A program made the position numbers and the translations under genes. Shown one piece after another: positions 43,904 through 56,642 of a DNA stretch of 64,000 bases. The stretch's first letter is position 1. Each line of letters begins with the position of its first letter. Source of the DNA: Astropecten irregularis. Its lineage: Eukaryota > Echinodermata > Asteroidea > Paxillosida > Astropectinidae. The stretch is from assembly GCA_963971285.1 (NCBI GenBank), contig OZ020248.1, positions 24,697,873 through 24,761,872 on the forward strand. Reading direction: 5' to 3'. The notes under the pieces were generated by a model that worked only from the letters and a program-made list of their open reading frames with translations, had not been told where the DNA came from and searched no databases.

Positions 43904-44492
43904 GACAATATGCATGCGATTAAAACGCCCCGCCACATTGGACCAAAAAAAACAAACACAACATGCCCCCAGCAAATGTCATTCACATCGTCTGTCGTAT
44001 AATTCGCACGGCATGACGCCGAAACATGACATTGGATTCATCAACATGGATTCAACGCTACAGTATATGCGACATTCTTGTCAAATCAGTTACATTGTAG
44101 GTCGACGGGGTTGGTTGTCTGGGTATGAGTGAAAAGGGCTACAAGATCCTCATGCAGCATAATTTTGTTTTTAACTGTAGCTGGATATCGAAATCATACG
44201 CTGGCCTCGGTATCCTAGTTGAGCTGATTAGTCACCGTGAAGTAGGGTACAAAATTAGGTCTGTTATTTATGGCAACGCGCTTTTCAAACGTTTGAAATA
44301 AATACTCTTGACATTAAGAACTCCTCAAATGTGTATTTACAACACAGATGAGAATCAGATTTCGTTAAATAAATTTCTGAATTGACACTTAGATGAACCA
44401 AAATTCAAAAACAGTAAGCCTCAAAGAAGGAAGATGAGAGAGATGACAATAAAAACAACAAACACAAATAAACAGAACAGGGCAAAACATAC

Positions 44493-44802
44493 TTAAAGGT
44501 AATATCATACTTTGGTTTTTAGCAAAGAAATACAGATTCATGGGCAAATATATCAAGACAGATACAGTAACAGTCATCTGTGAAAACTGCAGTCCCATAC
44601 GGTGCCCACTTTTTGAGAAAACAGTGAAACAGCCACAGTATTTCTTAAGTTTTTTCTATTTTATTTTTGATCTTTAAAAGATCAAAAAGATTTTCGGTCG
44701 TTGTTTTACTAATTTCTGGATAAGTACACCATTTCAGGCGGAAAAGGTTTAACGGTATGTTCTACCACAACCATCTTCATACCATGTATGGCGAACCTTA
44801 AG
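44493..44802 (-). mobile_element. TTAA-type MITE, family A, copy with degraded right end
   Basis: It begins TTAA then AGGTAATATCATACTTTGGT and runs through the family words AAAGAAATACAGATTCATGG, CAGTAACAGTCATCTGTGAA and GATCTTTAAAAGATCAAAAA. The right inverted end is reduced to a few bases before a TTAA at 44799-44802. Confidence 0.7.
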
Positions 44803-45016
44803 ATCGATTTGTAAAAATGTATGGCCTTTTATTAAACGTGCAATTACGATACACTCCAGGTATGACTACAGAGAATCGAAAGTCTGAAGATGTAATTTAG
44901 GCCTACAGCACTCATGAGGGCAATACTACATTTTAGGCCTACTCATCCTATTATGAGGTCCATGGTCATTACCATAATTACACAATACGCAATCATTACT
45001 AAGGTACCACCGACTC

Positions 45017-45300
45017 ACCTTTTAAGTGATGATGGGTGTGTATACTATGATGAGATGCTGGCCGGAGTAAATTGATGATTGCACTCTTGTAGCCAAAACA
45101 ACAAAATTAGAAGGCGCACTTCAACGAATACAATTGCCGGCTAACAACTTGAGCTGGATGCGATCCAACGGGCGATTATAGCAACCGAGTTGATGCAATG
45201 GAAAGGGTTTGTGTAAGCTATAGGCAGACCAGCTCTTGCTTCGGTATTATGATTCACGAGTTTGCCTTACCGTCTGCGAATAAACGCGTGACAACACGTG
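45017..45300 (-). promoter_or_regulatory. Candidate non-coding first exon on the minus strand
   Basis: On the minus strand the sequence ends in a strong donor (TTAAAAG|GTGAGTCGG). The 280 bp before it are richer in G+C and CpG than the surroundings, and no long open frame crosses it. It could be the missing 5' leader exon of the Ly6-type gene, whose second exon has an acceptor at 27402, across an intron of about 17.6 kb that now contains the transposon. This is a guess from a splice motif and strand. Confidence 0.2.
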
Positions 45301-46981
45301 CAATGTGTAGGTGGAGTGATATTCAAAACCTGCGCATGCGTGGATGCTAGACCTATAATTCATCACAGGTACACACTAGGTGCGTGGCATTTGTTTCATG
45401 ATAAATAATGCATACATGAATATTTTTCTTCATAATGGGGATATAATAAGTGCATATAATGCAACGGGTACAGATGGAAGTTCAGGCCTTGATACGTGCA
45501 TGTGAGACTTAAAAAATGCGGCAAATATGAATGATTGAACGACCAGACGCCAAGTCTAGCGAAAGGCAAACGATGTTTTCTCTGGGGTTTTCCTCCCACC
45601 TCTAAAACTGTATCTTCTTCTCATCATCTTTCCATAACAGGTTTCATCAGGCTGTTGAGCTACAGTGCCTTGGTCACTTTTGAGGAATCCTTGGTGTCAT
45701 TACCAGAAATAAATAATAATAATACTCTATATACTGTCCTGTGTTCTGTCTTGTTTTGCTGAATTAATTATCTAGTGCAGACTTTTGAGAACGTCAGTTT
45801 TAAGCAGAATAACAATGACATTATAATGCACAAACCAACTTATGTCCATACGAATAATTATGCTCAAAGGAAATGGATTCGTCCAAAGAAATGGAAGGGT
45901 GTTTTTTATTTGTCTAATTGTTGTTTTTGTTTCATTACCTGTGGTCTGATTTGATTTAAATGGAGTGTTGCTTTGATTTCTGTATATACAAAAAAGACCT
46001 GTTAAATAATTCAGATGAAAACTGCACAACAAAATTCCGACCCATGACACGAAGACCTCATTAATGTTAAAATGCACTGGAAAAAATATAACTACGGCTA
46101 CTAGTTCAACGAACACCGATATCACCGACTGAAGAATAGTAAAGTTAGTCCAAAGTTCAGTATCATTCAGTTAATATTCATTGACTATTGACACTGTGCA
46201 TTCCATTATATGCAAAGCAATGTACGCCTTTGATCGGTTTGTTTGTTTGTTCAAACCCTGCCACGGTTTGATGGATATGGGGAAGTTGGTCGATCCATAT
46301 CCCGATAAGAGCTTGTGTATAATTTTTCGCCAACTACTTCCTCCTTTAGCATCAGTGTCCAGTACACAAGACAGCACCATTCCCACGGTCCCCTGTGAAT
46401 CATCCTCGGGGGCATCGATGGAGTAAAGGGGTTTCCCCTTCAAGTAATTGTATGCGTATACTGCGTAGTCTTTCACTAGGCAACAACTCCGAGGTGGCAG
46501 CTACCCACACGTGACGGCATTCAACGGGAACAATATTGATACAGCGTGCCCTTTATGACATCAGCATTCTATTGTGGGATACCATGTAAAATATCCTAAT
46601 GTGGTCTGCAAGCTATTTTAGGGACCTGTATTTTGGCATCGAACATTGATGTTACATCACACGTACCACAGCTTGACAGTTTTGACACAGTCCGGTGTGT
46701 CTTTCCTCAATATTGACGACGATCATTCGTTAATACAAGTGTTACAGTGTACATTCTCACACGGTTTGACTTTGGAAGTTTACATGAAATGAAATCAGTG
46801 ATTTGGGACATCAACATAATGCTTTCAATTTAACAGAGCTGACGTACATAGCTGACGGTACGAACGACGGGTTTGCTCTGCATTATTCGTCGCGGTACGT
46901 ATGTGCAGGCACCTACGGTTACTGTTCAAGGTTGTTCGGCAAACAGCAACGCGGGTACATACTAGGCGACTATAATCCAGA

Positions 46982-49900
46982 ATGGAGGGCTATCTTCAAA
47001 AGCGATTCAAGACCGGTATTGTAAAGGTAAGAATTTCTCATCAACTACATTTCAAAAGCTCGTTGACTTTACACTGCGCCCGAATCAATCTACAATCAAG
47101 ATTGATATGTTTAACAAAGTACATGTACAATGTACATGTACATTGAATGATATAGGCCTGTCGAGAAACTAATTGCCCAATTACGTACAACTTCAAGTGC
47201 TTTAAGTACATAAAAATACAACCTATTTTTTTTTCATATTGTATGGTGCGGATGCCCGAACACTATAGCTCTTGAATTGATACAACTACAAGAGCTAGTG
47301 TCCGGGCATCCGCACCATACAATATAAACAAAATGAATTATTCAGTGAATTCAATGCTGGTATAGGTCATTAATTGTGACTCATATGACGCTTAAAATCC
47401 CTTTTACAGTAAGCTGTTCAATCACCATTCACTGTTTTACAACTACACAATAACAGTTTGTGGAGGGACTGCATGAGTGTACCTATAGCCCCCCCCCCCC
47501 CCCTTAGTAACTATACAACTTCTAGTAACTACAACCAGATCAAAGTGAAGACTTAGAAGTCAAGAATACATGTACATTGTACACTGTAGTTCAAAACATG
47601 ATGGCTTCAATTAACGTAGTCCCTTTCCCGTTGTGGTTTGATAGCAATTAGTTTGATCAACTTCCTCCAAAACTGTTTGATGCTTTAATTAATTTGGGGA
47701 AAAAAAATCCAGATTATTTTACATGCGTTCACTTTTAGGCGTTTAGGGGATTCATCGAATGTACACAGTTAGTGATATATCTTCTTCAAGAAGAAGAACT
47801 TGTTTTTCTTTTCTTTTTTAAACCAGACTCTTACCTTGTTTGTCCCTTGTCAAATCGACGTACATTCCAATAGTACTACATGACGTCTGTAGGCTAGGCC
47901 TACATGATGTAAAAGAACATGAGGCGACTCATAACTTCACAAGCCGAAGTGAAGGTCAAGTAAGGACTGGTCACACTGGCAATATACTGCATTGCAGAAA
48001 GACCTAATAAAAAGAAACAGAACATTAAAATTCAATACAAAATATGTTCTTTTGTTAAGCATACTCGCCCCAAGCAATGTTCAAAGCCACTCTGTATAGG
48101 TTTACATGGCAAGAACAATAAAAACAAACTCAGCATAGCCGAAGGTTATATCATAAAACCGTCATGGGACCTGTATACAATTAATTATTGCATGATGTGA
48201 GACAAGTATATAACTGTTATTTTGTTGACCGTCCCTACTTTTTCTTTTTTAAATGAAAATTCCACAGTTTATATAGGTTAGGGGTGGCAGTTTGAAGCCC
48301 ACGTGCAATTGTAATGGATACTCTTACAAAAACAACAGAAAAACAAAACAAACATCACAAATCTTTCTGTATATCGGCATACATACCGTGAATGACTGAA
48401 CGAGGAAACAATAGGTACATCATAACACTATAGTGCCTATTATTTACAATGACACTGTTTACTTTAAAGTGTATGACAATAATACTGTTTGTTTCTATTT
48501 TGTCACCTACAGACCTTCAAAAAGAAATGGTTTGTGCTGAAAGATGCTGAATTGAAGTCCTATCAAACTGAAGACGCATACAGACAAAATGTAAGTATAA
48601 CAGTCTCGTTAAAAACAATGGCAGACGTTAAGAATTAAATTTTAAAATGTCGTCGTACTTTAATTTAAGTCCATGCTTGTGCCGAATTAAAAGAGGAAAC
48701 GGTTGAAATTATATATGGCCAATATTAATTTACTGTCTGAAAAGAATCTGCATAAGACACATTGGATGAGCATAGGGCGACTGCACTGTCCATAAAACAA
48801 CTGTTACCTCTAATAGTAATACGCTGCCATAGAATGGTCTCATTGTCGTTGAACACTGCTTGCTGTTTTTGACGCCTTGTTTAATAATAATGTATAGTTT
48901 AACTTACGTGTATTTAAAAAGGTATTGAAAATACACGCTCAGTATAGAACTCACATGTTTTTCAGTGGACTCAAAATGTGCACATCGACAATAAATTATT
49001 TTGGGTATAAAATCTCGTATAAGCTCGTACACATAATATTTTAACAACAGTACTACGCGTATATATCTTTATGCAATAATTATGTTACAGTGAAGCCGAT
49101 ATACGGTCATTTACTAATTTTTCAGTGTGTAATGTGCCGAGTGCCGACTGAGGTTATTGCTACAGTTTGTATTGCTTTGTGACATTAATACGAGAGTCGT
49201 TTTTCTTTTTCTTTCATTTTTTTGTAGGTGGAGATGTACCAAGATTGCCTGCCCTTATACGACGTTCAGACAGTTCGTGCAGCGAGTGAAAACCTAGGAG
49301 TGGAAGTCGTCACTAAGCACAAAACCTTTATTTTGGTTAGTAATCGGCTTCCAATTTCAATCACATTTCGAGTAAACTAATTTCTCCAAAATAAAAACCA
49401 TGCGTGGTGGTGGTGGCAATGTGCATAATGCAGCTCAAGAAGATGTATCAAAAATTTAATCGCTTATTTTGATTTTTGCCTGGACTTCTCTTTTAATTTG
49501 CTGCAGAAATGAAAAGGTTAATGAGGGACTGGCGTACGCCCTGCAGAGTGATTATTCCTTTTCTTATGCATGTTCTTATTTTCGTGTTCATTATGTCCCT
49601 ACAGGTGGCATCCAGTGCTACGGATCAAAAGCAATGGATCCAGGCGATTTACGACATGAAGAAGGTACATGTCCCCCGGCCGGTATCCACATCAGAAGAG
49701 ACTACAGGGAAGCGAAGAAGGTATAATGCTAAACAAAATTGATTTAAAATCTTTTTAATTCGATAGAGAAAACATTTTCCATTCGCCTCTTTAAAATTGG
49801 AGTGGGGAGAAGGTAATTGTTTTGGGCTTAATCTATAACATCATGTTTCAACTAAAGGTACAGTACATGAATGGTAAAGGTCACAGGACAGCATTCGTAC

Positions 49901-50945
49901 TTTGTCTGATTAAACATGTACATGAAATAATAACCCTGTGAAAATTTGAGCTCAATCGGACATCTGAGTCACGAGAAAATAGCGAAACCCGACTCAATTT
50001 TTCTTATAAAACATGAAGAATGGTTTTTACCCCGAGATCAAAACTGTTTTCGGTCTTTGTTTTACTAATTTCTATTGAATTGAATTGAATTATATCCACA
50101 TCATTCATTCAATATAGAAAATGTGTGATTTGAATTGTTTACAATTTGCCATTCTGGTCGTTTTGTAACAGGAATTGCATACAAGTATACAAGTGTTCAG
50201 TGAATCATATAAAACGGAGTGAGTCGTTCATTTAGAGAAAATCCTGTTTGAGCCTGAAGTATTGTTGGATTTATCATTCTTCACACTCAGGAAAAGATCG
50301 TCAACATCAAGTGGAAAGAGCTGGAGCGAAAGCCGACAAAACTCGAGCCAGTTTTACATTAACCTGGACGAGGACCAGGCGACATGCACTGCAGAGGTGG
50401 GCGTGCAGGCAGACATCGTGCCAACTTCTGAAACAGCAGCAAAAGCTGACTGCAGTAGACCTGTCGGCAATGAGCCTGATGCCGCGGAACAACTGCCGGA
50501 TGAACCAGCCTCAACAGAGCGAGAAATCAATGCAGAAAAAGTTGAGGAGGTTCACCATCACTCCACCGAGTCAGAGGAAGGGTATGGGTCTCATTCAGAC
50601 GGCGAACCCCCGGGTGATCCTCATCGTGTCGCATCCAATGTGAACCAACCCGAGGAAAATGCATCAGATAAAAACGATACCACAGCTCGGGACAACCAAG
50701 AAGTAAACGGAATCCAACAACTTCAGCTGATGTTGCGAATTTCTACCTCGCAGGTCTCAGAGGAGGAGGAAGAAGAAGATGAGATTTGTCACGAGGAGGA
50801 GGAGGAGGATGTTTTCTCTGACGAGGATTGGAGAGAGGAGGAAGATCTCGACTCGGAAGGGTCCATCGATGAAGACGATGATGGTGAAGAGAAGGAAAAC
50901 ATCACATCTGCTTTTGACATGCTGAAGGAACTTTTGAAAACTTAA
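46982..50945 (+). CDS. PH-domain protein with acidic C-terminus, 333 aa, five exons
   Basis: Exons: 46982-47026, 48513-48590, 49228-49335, 49605-49720 and 50291-50945. The first three joints are in phase 0, the last in phase 2; together they make 1002 nt. The ATG (AGAATGG) is preceded by an in-frame stop at 46973. Residues 1-97 are a pleckstrin-homology domain: MEGYLQKRFKTG starts strand 1, then TFKKKWFVLKDAEL and the closing helix DQKQWIQAIYDMKK with its conserved Trp. PH domains bind phosphoinositides or proteins at membranes. Next comes a basic stretch (GKRRRKRSSTSSGKS), then a polar region and a Glu/Asp-rich tail (EEEEEEDEICHEEEEED) ending ITSAFDMLKELLKT. No other domain is seen. The orthologue is unknown to me. 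A candidate polyA signal AATAAA lies at 51541. Confidence 0.88.
47236..47325. repeat. Near-perfect short palindrome in intron 1 of the PH gene
   Basis: ATATTGTATGGTGCGGATGC, then CCGAACACTATAGCTCTTG is matched by CAAGAGCTAGTGTCCGGGCA and then CCGCACCATACAATAT, arms of 37-39 bp around a loop of 14 bp, with a 2-base indel. It is probably a tiny foldback element. Confidence 0.9.
50030..50075 (-). mobile_element. Fragment of TTAA-type MITE, family A
   Basis: Only the stretch GAGATCAAAACTGTTTTCGG and TCTTTGTTTTACTAATTTCT matches the family (compare 44690-44718). Both ends are missing. It lies in intron 4 of the PH gene. Confidence 0.5.
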
Positions 50946-51745
50946 TGCATGATGAAGATAATTTTCTTTTTGAAAAACGTGTTGTTTTAACTAGTCAGTG
51001 TGCATTGTAATACATTAATGTTCATGATCGTAATTATCTTGATAGGGTGATGTGGTTTGTAATATTTTGTAATATTTTAAGAACTTGGGTCATTGTGTTT
51101 CCCTAACATGCAGTTGCCACAGTTATAATGTATAACCCTATACAGTAATACGTTTTCCCCATATTTCAAGAAAATGCGTGACGTAGCATCAATTGAATTC
51201 CTGTACATGTACATGTATAACCCAACCAAGTTCAACGAGGCGAAACCATGGCATCCATGCAACCAACAATGTCCTGATTTTATTTGGCCAAAAAGCTTCC
51301 TAATTTATAACGTTCATATAGAAAAAATAATATCTCTGCCTTTTCATTTCACAATGTTGTGAAAAAGGAAAACCAAAATGAAAAAACTGCACTTGAAAAC
51401 CTATAAGGTCTCACCACCTTATTTCGATTATAACCACTGAAAACAATTAAGAACGCCGAATTTTAGGACATTTGCACAGGTTCACTTAATTGATAACGTG
51501 CATTATATGATTACATGTAAATTCTTTATGAGGAAACTAAAATAAAAAAGAAAATAATAATAATAGCTAATAATGTAGTCGATCTGTGCTGCTTTTTTTC
51601 TGAGTCAATGACACTTTAATGTGTTTTGTATAATTAATGTGTAATTACACATGTATTTTTAAGCTTCCAGATATTCCAGGTTGGTAACCCCACATTATCA
51701 TAATAATATTTCATATGGCACATACTCTAACTTTGTTAGGGACAC
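50946..51745. other. 3' untranslated region of the PH gene and spacer
   Basis: AT-rich, with ATTTA-like words and AATAAA at 51541-51546. No coding exon. Confidence 0.45.
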
Positions 51746-52079
51746 TTAAAGGTAGTATCATATTTTAGTAAGAGACCAAAACATACATGTTCACAGATTT
51801 ACATATAACTTTCAGGGTATGAAGATGATGGTGGTAGAAACCTACCGTTAAAATATTTCCGCCTGAAATGGTGTATTTATCCAGAAATTGATAAATAGAT
51901 CAAAAATAAAAGAGAAAAGACTTAAGAAATACTGTGGCCGTTTTTCACTGTTTTCTCAAAAAGTGGGCGCCGTATTGGACTGAAATGTTCACAGATTACT
52001 TTTTCTGTATCTTCCTTGATATTTGTTCCCATGAATGTGTATTTCTTTGACAAAAACCAAAGTATGATACTACCTTTAA
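51746..52079 (+). mobile_element. TTAA-type MITE, family A, full-length copy
   Basis: TTAA at 51746-51749 and 52076-52079 borders terminal inverted repeats AGGTAGTATCATATTTTAGT and ACCAAAGTATGATACTACCT. It has the same orientation as the 10384 copy. Confidence 0.85.
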
Positions 52080-53415
52080 ATGAAATAAATAAATTCTCAA
52101 TTAAATTGCTTGCACAGTTTATTCTGCTTCAGCTCGAATAAAAAACAATGCACACTTTTGTGTCAAGTAAGATAAATTTTCCATATGGAAAGTTCTACAA
52201 ATGGATATACATGTACATGAACATAGATGTATTGTACCGTAGTCTGTGGCAAGCCACGGTCGATAGGTGGCGGTATACATAGCAGATGGGTACAATACAT
52301 AAACGCTGGTTGACCTAGTTAAAGCAACGAAGCACACAGCGAAAACAAAAGAAAACACAAGCAAGCTGAACATAATAAAAACAAAAGCCAGCCAAACTGT
52401 ATACACAATGAAAATTCCTCACACAGGAGTAGGCCTACGTCTCTGAAATGTCATGACAACACTTAAAATTTGAAGTGTACAATGTATTTATTAGTTTAAA
52501 ACTTAATCCGTCAAATTCGTTTGTGTTTAATTATAATTCCCATTTTGGCTGGGTTCTTTTAAGAAATCATAATATAAAAATGATGCCGCCATTTTTCCTT
52601 TTCAATTCTTTCTTTTGTCTCTTTACGGGTTTTCTTTAACCCTGTATTCATTTATTTATGTTATTCATTTACTTTATTTATTTATTTTTTTTTTTCATTC
52701 ATTTATCTGGGGTTTTATTCCTTTTTTATTTGTATGTTATTCTTTTTTTTTTTTTACTTATGTCTTTTATTCGTTATATATTTCTGGAAGGCCTGATTTT
52801 GTCATATTTTTCGCTCTTCTAATAATATTGAACTTGATGTTCAGCGATCTTGGCCAAAAACCGATGTGTTACTGGGGTTATGCCTTATAACATTATACAC
52901 ACAATTAAGACTGAAATACACGACAGACTTCACAAGTCCACATTTATATACATCTACATAAAACCCAAGTTATAATTGTTAATCTACAAGAGTTGATTTT
53001 ATTTCGGTTAAAAACGGGTACTCGAATTTCACACAAAATATAGTTACACATGTATAGGCTATATACGTTCTATCCAGCTCACCAGACGCGCGTCAATCCT
53101 CTCACGATAAAATGTCCACAGTACATGTATATAGCCTATATAAATTTCGAGATGGCGGCAAGAAACTGCGAATCAGTGTAGACGCAAAACTAAATTAAAC
53201 GAGTTCAGCAGAGCAAGTGTCAAGTGGAAGATGTTTTAGTTCGATACGATTGAGTAACCGACGGATGATATAGAGTTTTAGAATAATCTGACGTCCGATA
53301 GTAGAAAAGGCTATTCACAGCAATCCACAGTACCACGACAGAAAAGTCATTTTGGGAGTTGTACGTACACTATAGTCTATATTTACAAAGTTCAGACACC
53401 ATCTATCAAAGATGA
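52080..53415. other. No further gene; histone 3' region at the right
   Basis: The long T-rich stretch 52600-52800 has open frames that are due to low complexity. TTTATT at 52998-53003 (AATAAA on the minus strand) is a candidate polyA signal for the linker histone gene about 410 bp upstream. I see no histone 3' stem-loop (GGCTCTTTTCAGAGCC type) after the histone stop. Confidence 0.45.
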
Positions 53416-53970
53416 TTACTTCTTGTCCTGCTTTTTGCCTTTCTTTGAAGTCTTCTTCTTGGGCGTTGCCTTCTTGGTCTTGGGCGCCTTTTTAGCAGCA
53501 GGTGCGGCTTTCTTGGCTGCGGGCTTCTGGGCCTTCTTGGCTGCCGTCTTCTTCTTAGGTTTGCTCTTTTTGGCTGGAGACTTGGCCTTCTTGGGAGACT
53601 TGGGCGTGGCAGACTTTTTAGCAGGTGCGGGCTTCTTGACCTTCTTGACCTTCTTGGCGGGCTTCTTGGCAGGCTTTTTGGCTTCGTTCACACGGAAGCT
53701 CCCAGACGCGCCACTTCCTTTGGTGTGGCCGAGCGCCCCCTTTTTCTCCATCCTCTTCAGAGCAAGGGTGATGCGGGTCTCGCATTTCTCGGGGACTTTG
53801 TTGTTGCTTTTGATGTACTTCACGATAGCCTGACGAGAAGATCCCTTCTTGTCATTCAGTGCCTTGATGGCTTGGACGATCATGACATCATAGGACGGAT
53901 GATCACTTGGGGTCTTCTTCACTGTCTTTTTCGGCGTCTTTGCCTGTTTAGGTTCAGCTGGAGCGGCCAT
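53416..53970 (-). CDS. Linker histone, H1.0/H5-like, 184 aa, intronless
   Basis: It binds linker DNA at the nucleosome and compacts chromatin. The globular H15 domain spans about residues 22-95: SDHPSYDVMIVQAIKAL, GSSRQAIVKYIKSNNKV and the closing KGSGASGSFRV. A Lys/Ala/Pro-rich tail of about 90 residues follows, with SPKK/SPAKK phosphorylation-type motifs near 125-135. The SDHPSY start of the domain is typical of the H1.0/H5 replacement type rather than of replication-dependent H1. The gene stands alone, not in a histone cluster, and lacks the histone 3' stem-loop, which fits a polyadenylated replacement histone. The start is the only Met, in AAAATGGCC context on the minus strand. Confidence 0.95.
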   Translation of the reverse strand: MAAPAEPKQAKTPKKTVKKTPSDHPSYDVMIVQAIKALNDKKGSSRQAIVKYIKSNNKVPEKCETRITLALKRMEKKGALGHTKGSGASGSFRVNEAKKPAKKPAKKVKKVKKPAPAKKSATPKSPKKAKSPAKKSKPKKKTAAKKAQKPAAKKAAPAAKKAPKTKKATPKKKTSKKGKKQDKK

Positions 53971-54078
53971 TTTTGTTTGAAGAGGTTGCCGGCAAGAGAG
54001 GGCAGAATTGTCCTTCAGATCTCAATATCCAGTTTGTCTTTCAATAATAATAGCACGACCGCTGGTGACGCTATCGCG

Positions 54079-54086
54079 TAAATATA
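54079..54086 (-). promoter_or_regulatory. TATA-like box of the linker histone gene
   Basis: TATATTTA on the minus strand, about 110 bp before the ATG, would give a 5' leader of about 80 nt. No clear CCAAT box or H1 box was recognised. Confidence 0.45.
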
Positions 54087-54089
54087 GGC

Positions 54090-56642
54090 ATTGCGGACGT
54101 TGCATAAACCACTACCTCACTGACTGCCAACGTGCGTAAAAATGGCGAAGTCCGGACACAATGTACTTGTTGGCAAACATGAATGCACAATTACTGACCT
54201 TTAATGCCGTGTTGTGATGAAACTCTTCACAAATTCAGGTAAATCGATAATTTATCCAACATATAACTCCATTTTGTTACCTAAGTTGACTTCTCCGTAT
54301 ATTTGGCGACTCGTAAATGCTGGAGTTGAAATGTTTACAAAACGGATTTTCCCAATTCAATTGCGTGCTGTAAATTCACCTTTTCTCGAAAAGGCCCCAA
54401 TTGAGTCTCAGAGGAATGTTCAATAAACATATTTTCACCGTCTTTCGTGATTCCAGTTTAATACCGAGCAGAAATAGAAAATTTAATCCATCAAAGTTGA
54501 CGGAACAAACACATCTTTCAGTCTTTCGCCATGTTAAGTTATTGAATTGGGGAACAGAAAATGTACATTTTCCCCATTTTCCTCCAAAATGCAATGTAAA
54601 CATCCTTCTCATCATTCCCATTGGTATCCAATACAAATTATCAGGCATGTTTCACTGTTTTTCACGATCACAGAACGTAAAAATGGCAAAAATCTTCCCC
54701 GATTATGTTGAACGCGATACACGGTGATTGACCTTATGCCAAATGTCGTCACTGCGGCAACGATTCACTTGAGCTAAATTTTTTGACATCAAATTCTTAA
54801 ATATTCCGTTTATCTAGGTAAAATTTAACTCCAAACAGTTAAATAAATGTAGAATATATACGTACAAAATTTACAACTATTGTCCGAATCGAATTGCTTC
54901 ACTTGAAATACAAAGTAAGACCATTTCGAGTACTATTTTATAGACCAGTCATAGTATTAGCTGTACACAATGGATTGTTGTTATTTAGTACAACTCTGAA
55001 CAGAAGCTCAATCGTATAGAGCCTTGATTATTTCGTGAAGAAAAATTATATGAAAACATCATTCGCAAAAAAAATGCAGTCTTACACATAATGTGAATAA
55101 TTATGTTTAATTCTAATTTATCTTCTTTTGAGATCCAATAGGCCTGATCAAGTGCGTGTACGATTTTGATTCAGATACTCGCTAGTGTGTCACGGTCATA
55201 CAATTCAACCTCAATATTGGATGACTTTGACGTTGTACGTGGAACTGCCACTGTTCTGCACAGGCGTATTGCCGCGCAGTACTGCTCGAGAGTCATCGAC
55301 GGGTATTGTAGTGGGCATTAATGTGTCGGGGATGATGTTTTCAGGAGCAAATTACTCAGTGAAAATATTTTCATTAATTACTAATTTATAAATTATACTC
55401 GGGGAAGACAACATTTCATTTATCCTCATGTTGGATGCGCTTCCAAACCTTTCAAAAGGGTGAAACAACGGCAGGGATTACGAATGCGGAGAAGGGAAAT
55501 TCCGTCCATATTTTGCACACCTATAATTATTGCGGACAGTTGTATTAAATGTTGTAACTGTTTACAACAGCCTCAACCGCATTGGCAGGCTCGATTTCCA
55601 TAATGAAATCATAAATGAACAGAACTTATCGCTACAATCACGTGCAGTTTTAAAGCCGTTGACTGATTTTAACACTGACTTCGCGTTCGATCCATGTGGC
55701 TTATTTTTTTTTTTGACGCATTGTATTTTCTCAATTAAATGCCCCTAGGTATTCTGCACGCAATTCACTTTTACCTCGTGAATTTTAGTGTATAATTTAC
55801 ATTTCAACAAAGTAAATTTCTCAATGATGCAGGAAGTTATTTTCAATATAACCTGTGATTTATATAAGAAAAAAATCACTATTGTCCTTACGGTTACTCT
55901 GAATGCGGGCCTCGTTTGCCAGTCTGGCGAAAACGATGACGTACTTATTAAATATACAATTCATCACCTAAAAGGTATTATGCTATACAATGTACGGCAC
56001 ACAATCGATAGGCCTATTAATTTATTAAATTTGTCTGATTAACGACCACCGTCTTTGATGACTTTTTCATAAAGGTCAGTATTATTATCCGCAGCTTGAA
56101 CGATTGAAAATAATGAATGCTCTCCGATCCGTAGAATAACGTTTGAACAATGATGAATTATACTAACCTTATTTAGGACTAAAAATTTAACGCCGTCAAC
56201 AGTCCTCAGTGTGTAGAGACCGCAAGCTTTAATTATATTAAACAGCTTACACTTAAATTCAAATATTATTTTGGACCAGCGCGTCCTTTCAAAATGCAAC
56301 TACAATTCATGCAGTACATGTATTTTGAACTATTTTCGCAATTTCATGTTCTGCTTTTACCGTGAATTACTGGGCTTACAAGTAGGTAATATTAGTATTG
56401 CTTTCATAGCACAATAAATAAATACCTTACATTGTAGTTCACATCTGTTGTTGACAGATCCATTTAAAGCATAATGTGTTTACAACTGAGCAAACTATTT
56501 CAAATAAAAACGACTTTTCATTTTCAAAAACAAAAGTTGGTCTAATCATGTAAAATGAGACGGAAAAAAGTGCCATAAAGGAAGCAGAAACAAAGCCATT
56601 GGATTACACACAGATGGAGTTATATTTACAAACAAAATCTCT
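54090..56642. other. No gene seen
   Basis: AT-rich sequence with short frames only. A 20-codon open frame starting ATGGCGAAGTCCGG lies just upstream of the histone gene on the other strand, but I found no convincing continuation. Confidence 0.45.

Noticed and set aside
46803..47024. 73-codon open frame at the 5' end of the PH gene
   Set aside because: It reads a different frame from the PH domain and ends before the donor; the PH frame starts at the ATG at 46982, with a stop just upstream.
50307..50643. Overlapping frames on both strands across the last PH-gene exon
   Set aside because: They are shadows of the real frame, which is supported by the phase-2 splice joint and the acidic tail up to the stop at 50945.
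54142..54204. Short open frame ATGGCGAAGTCCGG... divergent from the histone gene
   Set aside because: Only 20 codons, no convincing donor or downstream exon.
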